From Streptomyces sp. CB02009 (GTDB taxonomy: Bacteria > Actinomycetota > Actinomycetes > Streptomycetales > Streptomycetaceae): a stretch of DNA of 64,000 nt. Location of the stretch: the NCBI RefSeq assembly GCF_001905825.1, contig NZ_LIVV01000011.1, positions 1 through 64,000 on the forward strand, written 5' to 3'. The notes under the pieces were generated by a model. The model was not told where the DNA came from. It searched no databases and worked only from the letters and a program-made list of their open reading frames with translations. Below, one piece after another: positions 37,293 to 45,878 of the stretch. Each line of letters opens with the position of its first letter. The stretch's first letter is position 1. The translations under genes and the position numbers were made by a program.

Positions 37293-38369
37293 TTACGCAA
37301 TGACTTGCGGCAGCGCGGCGCGCACGGGCGGCTGCGCCGTGGAGCCGCGGACCACCAGCTCCGGCTGGAACACGAACTCCGTGCGCTGCACCGGATTCCC
37401 CTCGATCTCCTCCAGGAGCGCGCCGACGGCCGCCGTCGCCATGGCCTGGACGGGCTGGCGGACGGTGGACAGCGGGGGGCTGGTGAAGGCGATCAGCGGC
37501 GAGTCGTCGAAGCCGACGACGGAGACGTCCCCCGGCACGTCGAGGCCCCGGGCGCGGACGGCGCGGATCACGCCGAGCGCCATCAGGTCGGAGCCGCAGA
37601 CGATGCCGGTGCAGCCCTCCCGCAGCAGGATGTCGGCGGCCGCGTGCCCGCCCTCGACGCCGAACAGCGTGGGTCTGATGAACCGCTCCGCGTCGGCGCG
37701 TTCGACGCCGAGGAGCTCGTACAGCTCGGCGGTGAAGCCCTCGGCCTTGCGGCGCGAGGGCACGTAGCGGGTCGGGCCGATGGCCAGGCCGATGCGCTCG
37801 TGCCCCAGCTCGACCAGGTGCCGCACGGCCATCCGCGCCGCGGCCCGGTCGTCCGGGGAGACGAAGTTGGCGTCGATGTGCTCGTTGTAGCCGTTGATGA
37901 GGACGTACGGCACACCGCGGGCGGACAGCCGGGCGTAGCGGGCCGGGTCGGCGGAGGCGTCCGCGTGCAGCCCGGAGAGGAAGACGATGCCGGCCACCCC
38001 GCGCTCCACGAGCTGCTCGACGAGCTCGTCCTCGGTGGCGCCGCCGGGCATCTGGGTGCAGAGCACCGGGGTGTAGCCGTGCCCGGCCAGGACCTGCTCG
38101 ACGACCTGCGCGAACGCCGGGAAGATCGGGTTGGTCAGCTCGGGCACGACGAGCCCGACGAGCCCCGCGCTGCGGCGTTTCAGCCGTACGGGGCGCTCGT
38201 AGCCGAGCACGTCGAGCGCCGCGAGGACCTTGTGCCGGGTCGCGCCGGCCACCCCCGCCTTGCCGTTGAGGACACGGCTGACGGTGGCCTCGCTGACCCC
38301 CGACTGGGCCGCGATGTCCGCGAGCCGCGGGGCGCCGTTCCCGGCGCCCCGCGGCAGGGGGATCGTCAC
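37293..38369 (-). CDS. LacI-family repressor, paralogue of MalR
   Basis: A 358-aa regulator: LacI helix-turn-helix RLADIAAQSGVSEATVSRVL near residue 16, hinge helix KVLAALDVLGYERP, and a periplasmic-binding-protein-like effector domain (GLVVPELTNPIFPAFAQ, GFDDSPLIAFTSPPLSTV). It is roughly two-thirds identical by eye to MalR at 43647-44675. The GTG at 38369 overlaps the alpha-glucosidase stop, so it is cotranslated with the transport operon. It likely reacts to a maltodextrin and may control the amylase promoter 70-130 bases downstream of its own stop. Confidence 0.93.
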   Translation of the reverse strand: MTIPLPRGAGNGAPRLADIAAQSGVSEATVSRVLNGKAGVAGATRHKVLAALDVLGYERPVRLKRRSAGLVGLVVPELTNPIFPAFAQVVEQVLAGHGYTPVLCTQMPGGATEDELVEQLVERGVAGIVFLSGLHADASADPARYARLSARGVPYVLINGYNEHIDANFVSPDDRAAARMAVRHLVELGHERIGLAIGPTRYVPSRRKAEGFTAELYELLGVERADAERFIRPTLFGVEGGHAAADILLREGCTGIVCGSDLMALGVIRAVRARGLDVPGDVSVVGFDDSPLIAFTSPPLSTVRQPVQAMATAAVGALLEEIEGNPVQRTEFVFQPELVVRGSTAQPPVRAALPQVIA

Positions 38370-40045
38370 ACCGCCCACCAGGCGGTCGCGTCGGCGGGCA
38401 GGACCGCGGTGTCCTCGCCGTCGACGGTGACGGTCTCGATCTCCTCGTTGGAGAGAAGGAACCGGCCGGGCAGCGGGACGGAGATGGCCCGGCCGGTGGT
38501 GTTGGCGATGCAGGCGAAGCCGTCGCGGCGGAAGGAGAGCACACCCTCGGGTGCCTCCAGCCACTCGACGGCCTCGCCCGCACCGAGTCCGGGCTGCGCC
38601 CGCCGGACGGCGAGGGCGCTGCGGTACAGCTCCAGGGTGGAGCCGGGGTCGCCGGTCTGCGCCTCGACGCTCAGGCCGCCCCAGCCGGCGGGCTGCGGCA
38701 GCCAGGAGCCGCCGGCGCCGAAGCCGTACGAGCTGCCCTCGGCGGTCCACGGGATCGGGACACGGCAGCCGTCGCGGAAGCCGTCCTGGCCGGAGGCCCG
38801 CCAGAACGACGGGTCCTGGCGGACCTCGTCCGGCAGGTCGGTGACGTCGGGCAGGCCGAGCTCCTCGCCCTGGTAGACGTACGCGGAGCCGGGCAGCGCC
38901 AGCATCAGCAGGGTCGCGGCGCGGGCCCGGCGCAGACCGAGGGCGCGGTCGCCGGCCTCGCGGAGCTGGGTGCCGAGACCCGCCGGGTTGGCGAAGCGGG
39001 TGGCGTGCCGGGTGACGTCGTGGTTGGAGAGCACCCAGGTGGTGGGCGCGCCGACCGGGCGCATCGCCTGGAGCGAGTCGTCGATGACGCGGCGGAGCTC
39101 GGCGGCGTCCCAGTGGGTGCCCAGGTACTGGAAGTTGAAGGCCTGGTGCATCTCGTCGGGGCGCACGTAGTTCGCGGTGCGGTCGACGGTCGGGGTCCAG
39201 GCCTCGGCGACGAGGACGCGCTCCCCGTCGTACTCGGAGAGCACCTTCCGCCAGGAGCGGTAGATCTCGTGGACGCCGTCCTGGTCGAAGAAGGGCATGA
39301 CGTCGTTGCCGAGCAGCTTCAGCTGGTCGTGGGCGCCGAGGTCGGGCAGGCCCTCGGCCTTGACGAGGCCGTGGGCGACGTCGACGCGGAAGCCGTCGAC
39401 GCCCATGTCGAGCCAGAAGCGGAGGATCGAGCGGAACTCGTCGCGGACGGCGGGGTGTTCCCAGTTGAAGTCGGGCTGCTCCGGGGCGAAGAGGTGGAGG
39501 TACCAGTCGCCGGGGGTGCCGTCCGGGTTCTCCGTGCGGGTCCAGGCGGGGCCGCCGAAGATGGACTCCCAGTCGTTGGGCGGCAGTTCGCCGTTCTCGC
39601 CCTTGCCGGGGCGGAAGTGGTAGCGCTCGCGCAGGACCGAGCCGGGGCCCTCGCGCAGCGCGCGCTGGAACCACTCGTGCTGGTCGGAGGAGTGGTTGGG
39701 GACCAGGTCGACGATGATGCGCAGGCCCAGGGCGTGGGCGTCGCGGATCACGGCGTCGGCGTCGAGGAGCGAGCCGAACATGGGGTCGATGGCCCGGTAG
39801 TCGGCGACGTCGTAGCCGGCGTCGGCCTGCGGCGAGGCGTAGAAGGGGGAGAGCCAGACGGCGTCGACGCCGAGTTCCTTGAGGTACGGCAGCCGGCTGC
39901 GGATGCCCTCCAGGTCGCCCATGCCGTCGCCGTTGCCGTCGGCGAAGCTGCGCGGGTAGACCTGGTAGATCACCGCGTCTCTCCACCAGCCCGTGTGCGT
40001 GCCGGTGGTCGGGGCGTCGGCCGGGGTGGCGAGATGCTGGGTCAT
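38366..40045 (-). CDS. aglA: Intracellular alpha-glucosidase (GH13)
   Basis: A 559-aa GH13 enzyme without signal peptide, so it acts inside the cell on imported maltodextrins, releasing glucose. Motifs: GWWRDAVIYQVYPRSF at the start, DLVPNHSS, nucleophile Asp222 in GFRVDVAHGL, acid in LVAEAWTP, and LSNHDVTRH. The layout matches the oligo-1,6-glucosidase/maltase group; I cannot separate alpha-1,4 from alpha-1,6 preference. It follows malG after a 62-base gap, with an AGGGAAG ribosome site, and overlaps the lacI start by 4 bases. Confidence 0.94.
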   Translation of the reverse strand: MTQHLATPADAPTTGTHTGWWRDAVIYQVYPRSFADGNGDGMGDLEGIRSRLPYLKELGVDAVWLSPFYASPQADAGYDVADYRAIDPMFGSLLDADAVIRDAHALGLRIIVDLVPNHSSDQHEWFQRALREGPGSVLRERYHFRPGKGENGELPPNDWESIFGGPAWTRTENPDGTPGDWYLHLFAPEQPDFNWEHPAVRDEFRSILRFWLDMGVDGFRVDVAHGLVKAEGLPDLGAHDQLKLLGNDVMPFFDQDGVHEIYRSWRKVLSEYDGERVLVAEAWTPTVDRTANYVRPDEMHQAFNFQYLGTHWDAAELRRVIDDSLQAMRPVGAPTTWVLSNHDVTRHATRFANPAGLGTQLREAGDRALGLRRARAATLLMLALPGSAYVYQGEELGLPDVTDLPDEVRQDPSFWRASGQDGFRDGCRVPIPWTAEGSSYGFGAGGSWLPQPAGWGGLSVEAQTGDPGSTLELYRSALAVRRAQPGLGAGEAVEWLEAPEGVLSFRRDGFACIANTTGRAISVPLPGRFLLSNEEIETVTVDGEDTAVLPADATAWWAV

Positions 40046-40107
40046 GTCTTCCCTGGGAGGTAAGGAGGTGCGTGCAGAGGTGCGTGCAGGGGCCGGGCGC
40101 AGGGCCG

Positions 40108-40980
40108 TCAGCCCTTGACGGCACCGGCGGACATGCCGGTGACGAGGTGGCGCTGGGCGAAGAGGAACACCAGGGCCGCGGGGATGGCGATGAGCACGGA
40201 GGCCGCGGCCATCGGACCCCACTGGGCGCCGTACTGGTTGACGAACTTCTGGAGTCCGCCGGCGAGGGTGAGGTTCTCGTCGCCGACCATGAAGGCGGAG
40301 GCGTAGGCGACCTCGCCCCAGGCGGTGATGAACGAGTAGAACGCGGTGACCGCGATGCCCGGCTTGGCCAGCGGCAGGATCAGCCGCCAGAAGGTGCCGA
40401 AGGGCGTGAGGCCGTCGACGTAGCCGGACTCGTCGATCTCGCGCGGGATGGTGTCGAAGAAGCCCTTCATCATCCACGCGCAGAACGGGACGGCGATGGT
40501 CAGGTACGTGATGACCAGGCCGGCCGGCTGGTTGAGCAGGCCCATCGACGCCATGATGTTGTAGATCGGCACGATCAGGACGGCGACCGGGAACATCTGG
40601 GTGATGAGCAGCGTCCACATCAGGCCGCGCTTGCCGGGGAAGCGGAAGCGGCTGACGGCGTAGCCCGTGGTGGCGGAGATGAAGACGCCGATGACGGTGG
40701 TGAGGGCGGCGACGAGCAGCGAGTTGCCGAACCAGGTGAGGAACGGGGTGTCGTTCAGCAGGTTCGTGTAGTTCTCGAGCGTCGTCTCCTTGAAGAAGTC
40801 CGTGGTGATCGCGTACTTGGCCGGCTTGAGCGAGGTCAGCAGGACCCACAGCACGGGGAAGACGGCGATCACGGACGCCACGATCAGGGTGACGTGCAGG
40901 GCGACCGAGGCGAGCGGTGAACGGCGGCCGCGGATCGGCGCGTTGACGACGGCCTGGGGGGTGGGGGTCGTGGTCGTCAC
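40108..40980 (-). CDS. malG: Maltodextrin ABC transporter permease MalG
   Basis: A 290-aa permease with six membrane helices. The cytoplasmic EAA loop ESGYVDGLTPFGTFWRLILP contacts the ATPase. I start at GTG 40980 (MTTTTPTPQAVV) because GGGAGAAG precedes it and it overlaps the malF stop by GTGA. With MalF it forms the channel for MalE-delivered maltose and maltodextrins. No ATPase gene is in the operon; in Streptomyces the shared ATPase MsiK, encoded elsewhere, serves such importers. Confidence 0.95.
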   Translation of the reverse strand: MTTTTPTPQAVVNAPIRGRRSPLASVALHVTLIVASVIAVFPVLWVLLTSLKPAKYAITTDFFKETTLENYTNLLNDTPFLTWFGNSLLVAALTTVIGVFISATTGYAVSRFRFPGKRGLMWTLLITQMFPVAVLIVPIYNIMASMGLLNQPAGLVITYLTIAVPFCAWMMKGFFDTIPREIDESGYVDGLTPFGTFWRLILPLAKPGIAVTAFYSFITAWGEVAYASAFMVGDENLTLAGGLQKFVNQYGAQWGPMAAASVLIAIPAALVFLFAQRHLVTGMSAGAVKG

Positions 40981-41990
40981 CAGACTTCTCCCTGCTTGCG
41001 GAGGACTCGCCGGTAGACCGCGGCGAAGAGCATCAGGAGGACCAGGATGAGCACGCCCCAGGTGGAGGACTGGGCGAAGTCGCGCGGACTGACCTCGAAG
41101 GAGAACTTGTACGCCTGGGTGACGAGGATCTGGGTGGCCTCGCCGGGTCCGCCCCGGGTGAGCAGGAAGATCACCGGGAACATGTTGAAGGTCCAGATGG
41201 TGGAGAGCAGGACCACCGTCGTCGACACCGAGCTCAGGCCGGGCATGGTGATGTGCCGGAAGCGCTGCCAGGCGTTGGCGCCGTCCATCTCGGCGGCCTC
41301 GTACAGCTCGCCGGGGATGGACTGGAGCCCGCCGAGGAGGGCGACCATCATGAACGGCACGCCGAGCCAGACGTTGACGAGGATGACGGAGAACTTGGCC
41401 CAGGTGGGGTCGTTCAGCCACGGCACGGCGTCGATGCCGCCGCCCGCGAGGATCTTGTTGAGGAGGCCGTTGTCCTGGTTGTAGAGGAAGCGCCAGGCGA
41501 AGACGGAGACGAAGCCGGGCACGGCCCAGGGCAGGATCAGCAGCAGCCGGTAGAAGGAGCGGCCGGCGATCTTGCGGTTGAGGACGTTGGCGAGGGTGAG
41601 GCCGAGCGCGAAGGTGACGGAGACGCAGGCGACCGTCCACAGCAGCGTCCAGCCCAGGGTGGAGAGGAACTGGCCGCCGGTGAGCGCGTCGGCGTAGTTG
41701 TCCAGGCCGACGAACTCGTAGGTGGCCGGGATCTCGTTGACGCCGATCGACCGTGCGACGTTCCGCTCGTTGGCGTCGGTCAGCGACAGGTAGATGCCGC
41801 GGACCAGCGGATAGCCGATGATCACCGCGATCACGATCGTCACCGGGGCGATCATCGCCCAGGCGTACCAGTGGGTGGCGAGGGAGCGCTTCCTGACGCT
41901 CCTGCGCTTGCCAGTTCCGCGGCTCCGGCCGCGGGCGACGCTGTCGCCCGCGGCCTTCACCACCGACTGGCTGGGGGTGTCCACAGCCAT
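40977..41990 (-). CDS. malF: Maltodextrin ABC transporter permease MalF
   Basis: A 337-aa inner-membrane permease with a basic, Arg-rich N-terminal cytoplasmic tail (GRSRGTGKRRSVRKRS) and six helices; the EAA loop is EAAEMDGANAWQRFRHITMP. It lacks the large P2 loop of enteric MalF, as is normal for Gram-positives. It starts 19 bases after the malE stop and overlaps malG by 4 bases. Confidence 0.95.
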   Translation of the reverse strand: MAVDTPSQSVVKAAGDSVARGRSRGTGKRRSVRKRSLATHWYAWAMIAPVTIVIAVIIGYPLVRGIYLSLTDANERNVARSIGVNEIPATYEFVGLDNYADALTGGQFLSTLGWTLLWTVACVSVTFALGLTLANVLNRKIAGRSFYRLLLILPWAVPGFVSVFAWRFLYNQDNGLLNKILAGGGIDAVPWLNDPTWAKFSVILVNVWLGVPFMMVALLGGLQSIPGELYEAAEMDGANAWQRFRHITMPGLSSVSTTVVLLSTIWTFNMFPVIFLLTRGGPGEATQILVTQAYKFSFEVSPRDFAQSSTWGVLILVLLMLFAAVYRRVLRKQGEVW

Positions 41991-42009
41991 CAGCCGGCCT
42001 GCCTTCCTG

Positions 42010-43287
42010 TTACTTCCAGTCCTTCAGGAGCTTGCGGTAGGCGTCGCCCGTCGCCTTCGCTCCCGCGTCCGGGGTGGTCTGGCCGGTGAGGACCTTGGTG
42101 TACTCGGTGACGAGGGGCGCGAAGAGGCTGCCGGTCTCCGGGATCCAGGGGCGCTCGACGGCCTTGTCGACGACCGGCTTGAAGAAGCCGATCATCTCGT
42201 TGGTCGCGACGTCGGGCTTGATGAAGACGGACTCGCGGGTCGGGAGCAGGCTGAGCTCCTTGGCGACCGTCGCCTGGGTCTCGGCCGAGGTCATGTACTC
42301 GGCGAAGGCGTAGGACGCGTCGAGGTTCTTGGAGCCCGCGTAGACGGCGAGGTTGTGACCGCCCTGCGGGGCGCCCTGGCCGGCCGAGCCGGCGGGGACC
42401 GGGGCGATGCCCAGGTTCGCCTTGTCGGTGAACTCCTTGCCGGCGTAGGTGTCGGCGACGGCCCACGGGCCGTTGATCATCATGGCGACCTTGCCTTCCT
42501 TGAAGGCGGTCTGCATGTTGTTCCAGCCGTCGGTGGCGTCGGTCTTGGCGGCACCGGAGTCCACCAGGTCCTTGACGACCTTGAAGCCCTTCACACCGGC
42601 GGCGTTGTCGACGGTGATCTGCTTCTTCTCGGCGTCGACGAGGTCGCCGCCCTCGCCGTAGAGGAAGGAGAGGAACCAGTAGGCGTCGTCGCCGCGCAGG
42701 TAGAGGCCGGGGTTGCCGGTCTTCTTCTTGATCTTGGCGGAGACGGTCTTGAGCTCGTCGATGGTCTTGGGGACCTCGACACCGGCCTCCTTGAAGATCT
42801 TCTTGTTGTAGAAGATGCCCATGGAGTCGATGACCTGCGGGACGGCGTAGGTCTTGCCGTTGTACTTGGTGGAGGCGGCGGCCTGCTCCAGGAAGTCGTC
42901 CGCGTCCTTGAGGGCCGGAGTGCCGTCGAGCGGGGCCAGGTAGCCGAGGTCGGCGAACTCGGGGGTCCAGGCGACCTCGGAGCGGATGACGTCGGGGGCG
43001 CCGGAGCCGGACTGCGCGGCGTTCTTGAACTTGTTCTGCGCCTCGCCGAACGGCACGTTCACGTACTTGACGGTGACCTTCGGGTGCTTCTTCTTGAAGT
43101 CCTCGGCGACCTTCTTGAAGACCTTGTCCTCGGAGCCGACCGTGGAGGTGTCCCACCAGGTGACGGTGCCGGAGAGCTCGCCCGAGCCCTTCGCGCCGCT
43201 GTCGCCCGAACCGCTGTCACTCCCGCACGCCGCCAGGGTCACGCCCAGGGCCGCGACCAGCGCGGTGGCCGCTATGCCACGCCGCAT
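42010..43287 (-). CDS. malE: Maltose/maltodextrin-binding lipoprotein MalE
   Basis: A 425-aa solute-binding lipoprotein. The signal ends in a lipobox LAAC with Cys21 as the lipidated residue. The mature protein has the family-1 fold: GTVTWWDTSTVGSED, KVTVKYVNVPFGEA, and the hinge region MMINGPWAVAD. It captures maltose and longer dextrins outside the membrane for MalFG. Strong promoter/operator sequence lies upstream in the 359-base gap to malR. Confidence 0.96.
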   Translation of the reverse strand: MRRGIAATALVAALGVTLAACGSDSGSGDSGAKGSGELSGTVTWWDTSTVGSEDKVFKKVAEDFKKKHPKVTVKYVNVPFGEAQNKFKNAAQSGSGAPDVIRSEVAWTPEFADLGYLAPLDGTPALKDADDFLEQAAASTKYNGKTYAVPQVIDSMGIFYNKKIFKEAGVEVPKTIDELKTVSAKIKKKTGNPGLYLRGDDAYWFLSFLYGEGGDLVDAEKKQITVDNAAGVKGFKVVKDLVDSGAAKTDATDGWNNMQTAFKEGKVAMMINGPWAVADTYAGKEFTDKANLGIAPVPAGSAGQGAPQGGHNLAVYAGSKNLDASYAFAEYMTSAETQATVAKELSLLPTRESVFIKPDVATNEMIGFFKPVVDKAVERPWIPETGSLFAPLVTEYTKVLTGQTTPDAGAKATGDAYRKLLKDWK

Positions 43288-43406
43288 GTGAACTCCTTCA
43301 ACTGATCCCGGGGGGACGAGGGGCTGGAACCTTCCTCATGCGACCGCTCCCTCGCGGCGCTCCGGGTTGCCAGGAACGTAACAGGGATGAAAACGAGCCG
43401 AAAGAG

Positions 43407-43427
43407 CTTGCGGGAACTTTCTGCAAG
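43407..43427. promoter_or_regulatory. MalR-type operator upstream of malE
   Basis: CTTGC (43407-43411) and GCAAG (43423-43427) form an inverted repeat with an 11-base spacer, just upstream of the likely malE -35. CTTGCA-type repeats are the known binding motif of MalR/Reg1 at Streptomyces maltose and amylase promoters. Confidence 0.65.
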
Positions 43428-43551
43428 GACCGGGGATCGTTACATCCGCGTGTCCCGAAGGTTGCCGTTGAATCGCTTGACAGCAGCTGACACGCGCCCC
43501 TCAGGCGCTGAACGGCCCCGTGCGCACGCCCCCGACGCACCACGCACGCCC

Positions 43552-43586
43552 TGCAAGTCCTGCAAGACCTTGCGGAGTGGCTTGCA
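43552..43586. promoter_or_regulatory. Nested MalR operator repeats before malR
   Basis: TGCAAG at 43552-43557 and 43561-43566 is followed by CTTGC at 43569-43573 and CTTGCA at 43581-43586, giving two inverted repeats, one inside the other. They lie 60-95 bases before the malR start and suit autorepression. Confidence 0.7.
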
Positions 43587-43646
43587 TCACGCGTACCTCA
43601 TCCGTGCGGTGGGCAATACGCCCCGTGACCGGTACAGTCCATCCTC

Positions 43647-44675
43647 ATGACCGCGCGGCTCTCCGACATCGCAGCCCAGGCGGGGGTCAGTGAGGCCACA
43701 GTCAGCCGCGTGCTCAACGGCAAGCCCGGTGTGGCCGGGGCCACCCGCGAATCCGTCCTTGCCGCGCTCGACGTGCTCGGCTACGAGCGGCCCGTACGAC
43801 TGCGCCAGCGCAGCGCGGGCCTCGTCGGCCTCATCACCCCCGAGCTGGACAACCCGATCTTCCCCGCGCTCGCGCAGGTCATCGGGCAGGCCCTGACCCG
43901 GCAGGGATACACCCCGGTGCTCGCCACCCAGACCCCCGGCGGGTCCACCGAGGACGAGCTCACCGACATGCTGGTCGAGCGGGGCGTCGCCGGCATCATC
44001 TTCGTCTCCGGACTGCACGCCGACACCACCGCCGACATGACGCGCTACGACCAGCTGCGCGGCAAGGGTGTCCCGTACGTCCTCCTCAACGGCTTCTCCC
44101 CCAAGGTGCAGGCGCCGTTCGTCTCCCCCGACGACCGGGCCGCGATGCGGCTCGCGGTGACGCACCTGGCCGCGCTCGGCCACACCAGGATCGGGCTCGC
44201 CGTCGGACCGAAGCGGTTCGTGCCGGTGCTGCGCAAGATAGAGGGCTTCCAGCAGGGCATGGCCGAGCGGCTCGGCCTCGGCCCCGACGAGTCCGAGGCG
44301 CTGATCCAGCACTCCCTCTACACCCTGGAGGGCGGCCAGGCCGCGGCCGGCGCGCTGATCTCCCGCGGCTGCACGGCGGTGGTGTGCGCCAGCGACATGA
44401 TGGCGCTCGGCGCGATCCGGGCCGCACGGCAGCAGGGGCTCGACGTCCCCAGGGACGTCTCCGTCGTCGGCTTCGACGACTCTCCCCTCATAGCGTTCAC
44501 CGATCCGCCGCTGACCACCATCCGGCAGCCCGTGCAGGCGATGGGGCAGGCCGCGGTCCGCGCGCTGCTCGAAGAGGTCGGGGGCACTCCCGCCCCGCAC
44601 TCCGAGTTCGTCTTCATGCCCGAGCTGGTCGTCCGCGGGTCGACGGCCTCGGCCCCGCCCGCCGTACGCGCCTGA
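43647..44675 (+). CDS. malR: Maltose operon repressor MalR (LacI family)
   Basis: A 342-aa LacI-type repressor divergent from malE: helix-turn-helix RLSDIAAQAGVSEATVSRVL at the very N-terminus and effector domain GLITPELDNPIFPALAQ ... GFDDSPLIAFTDPPLTT. In S. coelicolor and S. lividans the gene at this place (MalR/Reg1) represses malEFG and amylase genes and is released by maltodextrin. Operator-like repeats lie on both sides of the intergenic region. Compared with the paralogue at 37293-38369 it lacks the extra 15-residue N-terminus. Confidence 0.95.
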   Translation: MTARLSDIAAQAGVSEATVSRVLNGKPGVAGATRESVLAALDVLGYERPVRLRQRSAGLVGLITPELDNPIFPALAQVIGQALTRQGYTPVLATQTPGGSTEDELTDMLVERGVAGIIFVSGLHADTTADMTRYDQLRGKGVPYVLLNGFSPKVQAPFVSPDDRAAMRLAVTHLAALGHTRIGLAVGPKRFVPVLRKIEGFQQGMAERLGLGPDESEALIQHSLYTLEGGQAAAGALISRGCTAVVCASDMMALGAIRAARQQGLDVPRDVSVVGFDDSPLIAFTDPPLTTIRQPVQAMGQAAVRALLEEVGGTPAPHSEFVFMPELVVRGSTASAPPAVRA

Positions 44676-44888
44676 CCACGTACGCGTCGTCCGTACGCGT
44701 CCGACGCCCGCGCGCGCCGAACCCGCTCCCGCTCCCCCGCCCGACCCGCCCCCGACCTGTCCCTGTACCTGTTTCCGACCCTTACGGCACCCTCCGTACG
44801 ACCTCGTTCCTGAGGTGGACCGGGTGCGCCCCGAACCCGTCGGAGGGATGATCGGTCGGGGGGAAGGGATCTGGCAGACTCTCTCCCT

Positions 44889-45878
44889 ATGGGTGAAACG
44901 ACCGTGAAGAGTTTGGACAACCGGACGACCCCGTCGTCACCCACCGTGGCCGACGGCAGGTTCGCGCGCCTCCGTGCGCGCGCGCCGCGGCGTCCCACGA
45001 TCTGGTTCGAGATCGCGCTGATCGCGGTGAGCTACTGGACGTACTCGCTCATCCGCAACGCGGTGCCGGAGCAGAAGGCCCAGGCGCTCAAGAACGCCGA
45101 CTGGATCTGGCAGGCGGAGGAGTCCCTCGGCCTGGCCTTCGAGCACGCCGTCAACCATGCCGTGAACTCGGTGACATGGCTGATCGTGTCGATGAACTAC
45201 TACTACGCGACGCTGCACTTCGTCGTGACCATCGGTGTGCTCGTGTGGCTGTACCGATGGCACCCGGGCCGTTACGCGGCGTTCCGGACCGTCCTGTTCG
45301 CCACCACCGGTGTGGCCCTGGTCGGTTACTACCTGTACCCGCTCGCGCCGCCCCGGCTCATGAACGGCCAGGACTTCGTCGACACGGTGCTCGTCCACCA
45401 CACCTGGGGCTCGATGGCCTCGGGCAACCTCAAGCACGTGTCGAACCAGTACGCGGCGATGCCGTCGATGCACATCGGCTGGTCCCTCTGGTGCGGCCTG
45501 ACGATCTTCCTCCTGGCCAAGGCGCCCTGGGCGAAGATCCTCGGCCTGCTCTACCCGATGGCGACCCTCGTCGTCATCGTCGCCACCGCCAACCACTTCT
45601 GGCTGGACGCGGTCGGCGGCATGATCTGCCTCGGCTTCGGCTTCGCCGTCTCCTACTTCTGGTACGGCTCCCGCCCGCACCGCCTGCCCAAGCTGGTCGA
45701 GCCGATGCCGGGCGTGGTGACGCGCGGCGGCCCGCCTCCGAAGGGGGAGGCGGACCGCGAGGACGCCCGGGCCGGTGCCGCCCCGTCCACCGGGACGGGC
45801 ACCGGGACGGGCACCGGGACGGACCCGGCCGAGAAGACCGGCACGGAGCCGGAGCGCTCGGTCAGCTCCGGTAGGTGA
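44889..45878 (+). CDS. PAP2-family membrane phosphatase
   Basis: A 329-aa protein with six membrane helices of the PAP2-like (inositolphosphotransferase/Aur1) group. The catalytic motifs are YAAMPSMHIGWSLW (C2 type, His as acid) and NHFWLDAVGG (C3, His nucleophile). It probably acts on phospholipid or polyprenyl phosphates at the membrane. The C-terminal tail contains TGTGTGTGTD, encoded by three 12-bp repeats at 45789-45824. No ribosome site is present and CAGACT lies 7 bases upstream, so translation may be leaderless. Its stop overlaps the converging amidohydrolase gene by 17 bases. Confidence 0.88.
   Translation: MGETTVKSLDNRTTPSSPTVADGRFARLRARAPRRPTIWFEIALIAVSYWTYSLIRNAVPEQKAQALKNADWIWQAEESLGLAFEHAVNHAVNSVTWLIVSMNYYYATLHFVVTIGVLVWLYRWHPGRYAAFRTVLFATTGVALVGYYLYPLAPPRLMNGQDFVDTVLVHHTWGSMASGNLKHVSNQYAAMPSMHIGWSLWCGLTIFLLAKAPWAKILGLLYPMATLVVIVATANHFWLDAVGGMICLGFGFAVSYFWYGSRPHRLPKLVEPMPGVVTRGGPPPKGEADREDARAGAAPSTGTGTGTGTGTDPAEKTGTEPERSVSSGR

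Larger units (their letters stand above)
43288..43646. promoter_or_regulatory. malE-malR divergent control region
   Basis: These 359 bases have no gene. On the minus strand TTTCGG and TACGTT (about 43376-43404, 17-base spacing) form a plausible malE promoter next to the CTTGC/GCAAG repeat at 43407-43427. On the plus strand TTGACA at 43477-43482 is a good -35 but lacks a matching -10. A second cluster of repeats lies close to malR. Confidence 0.55.
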
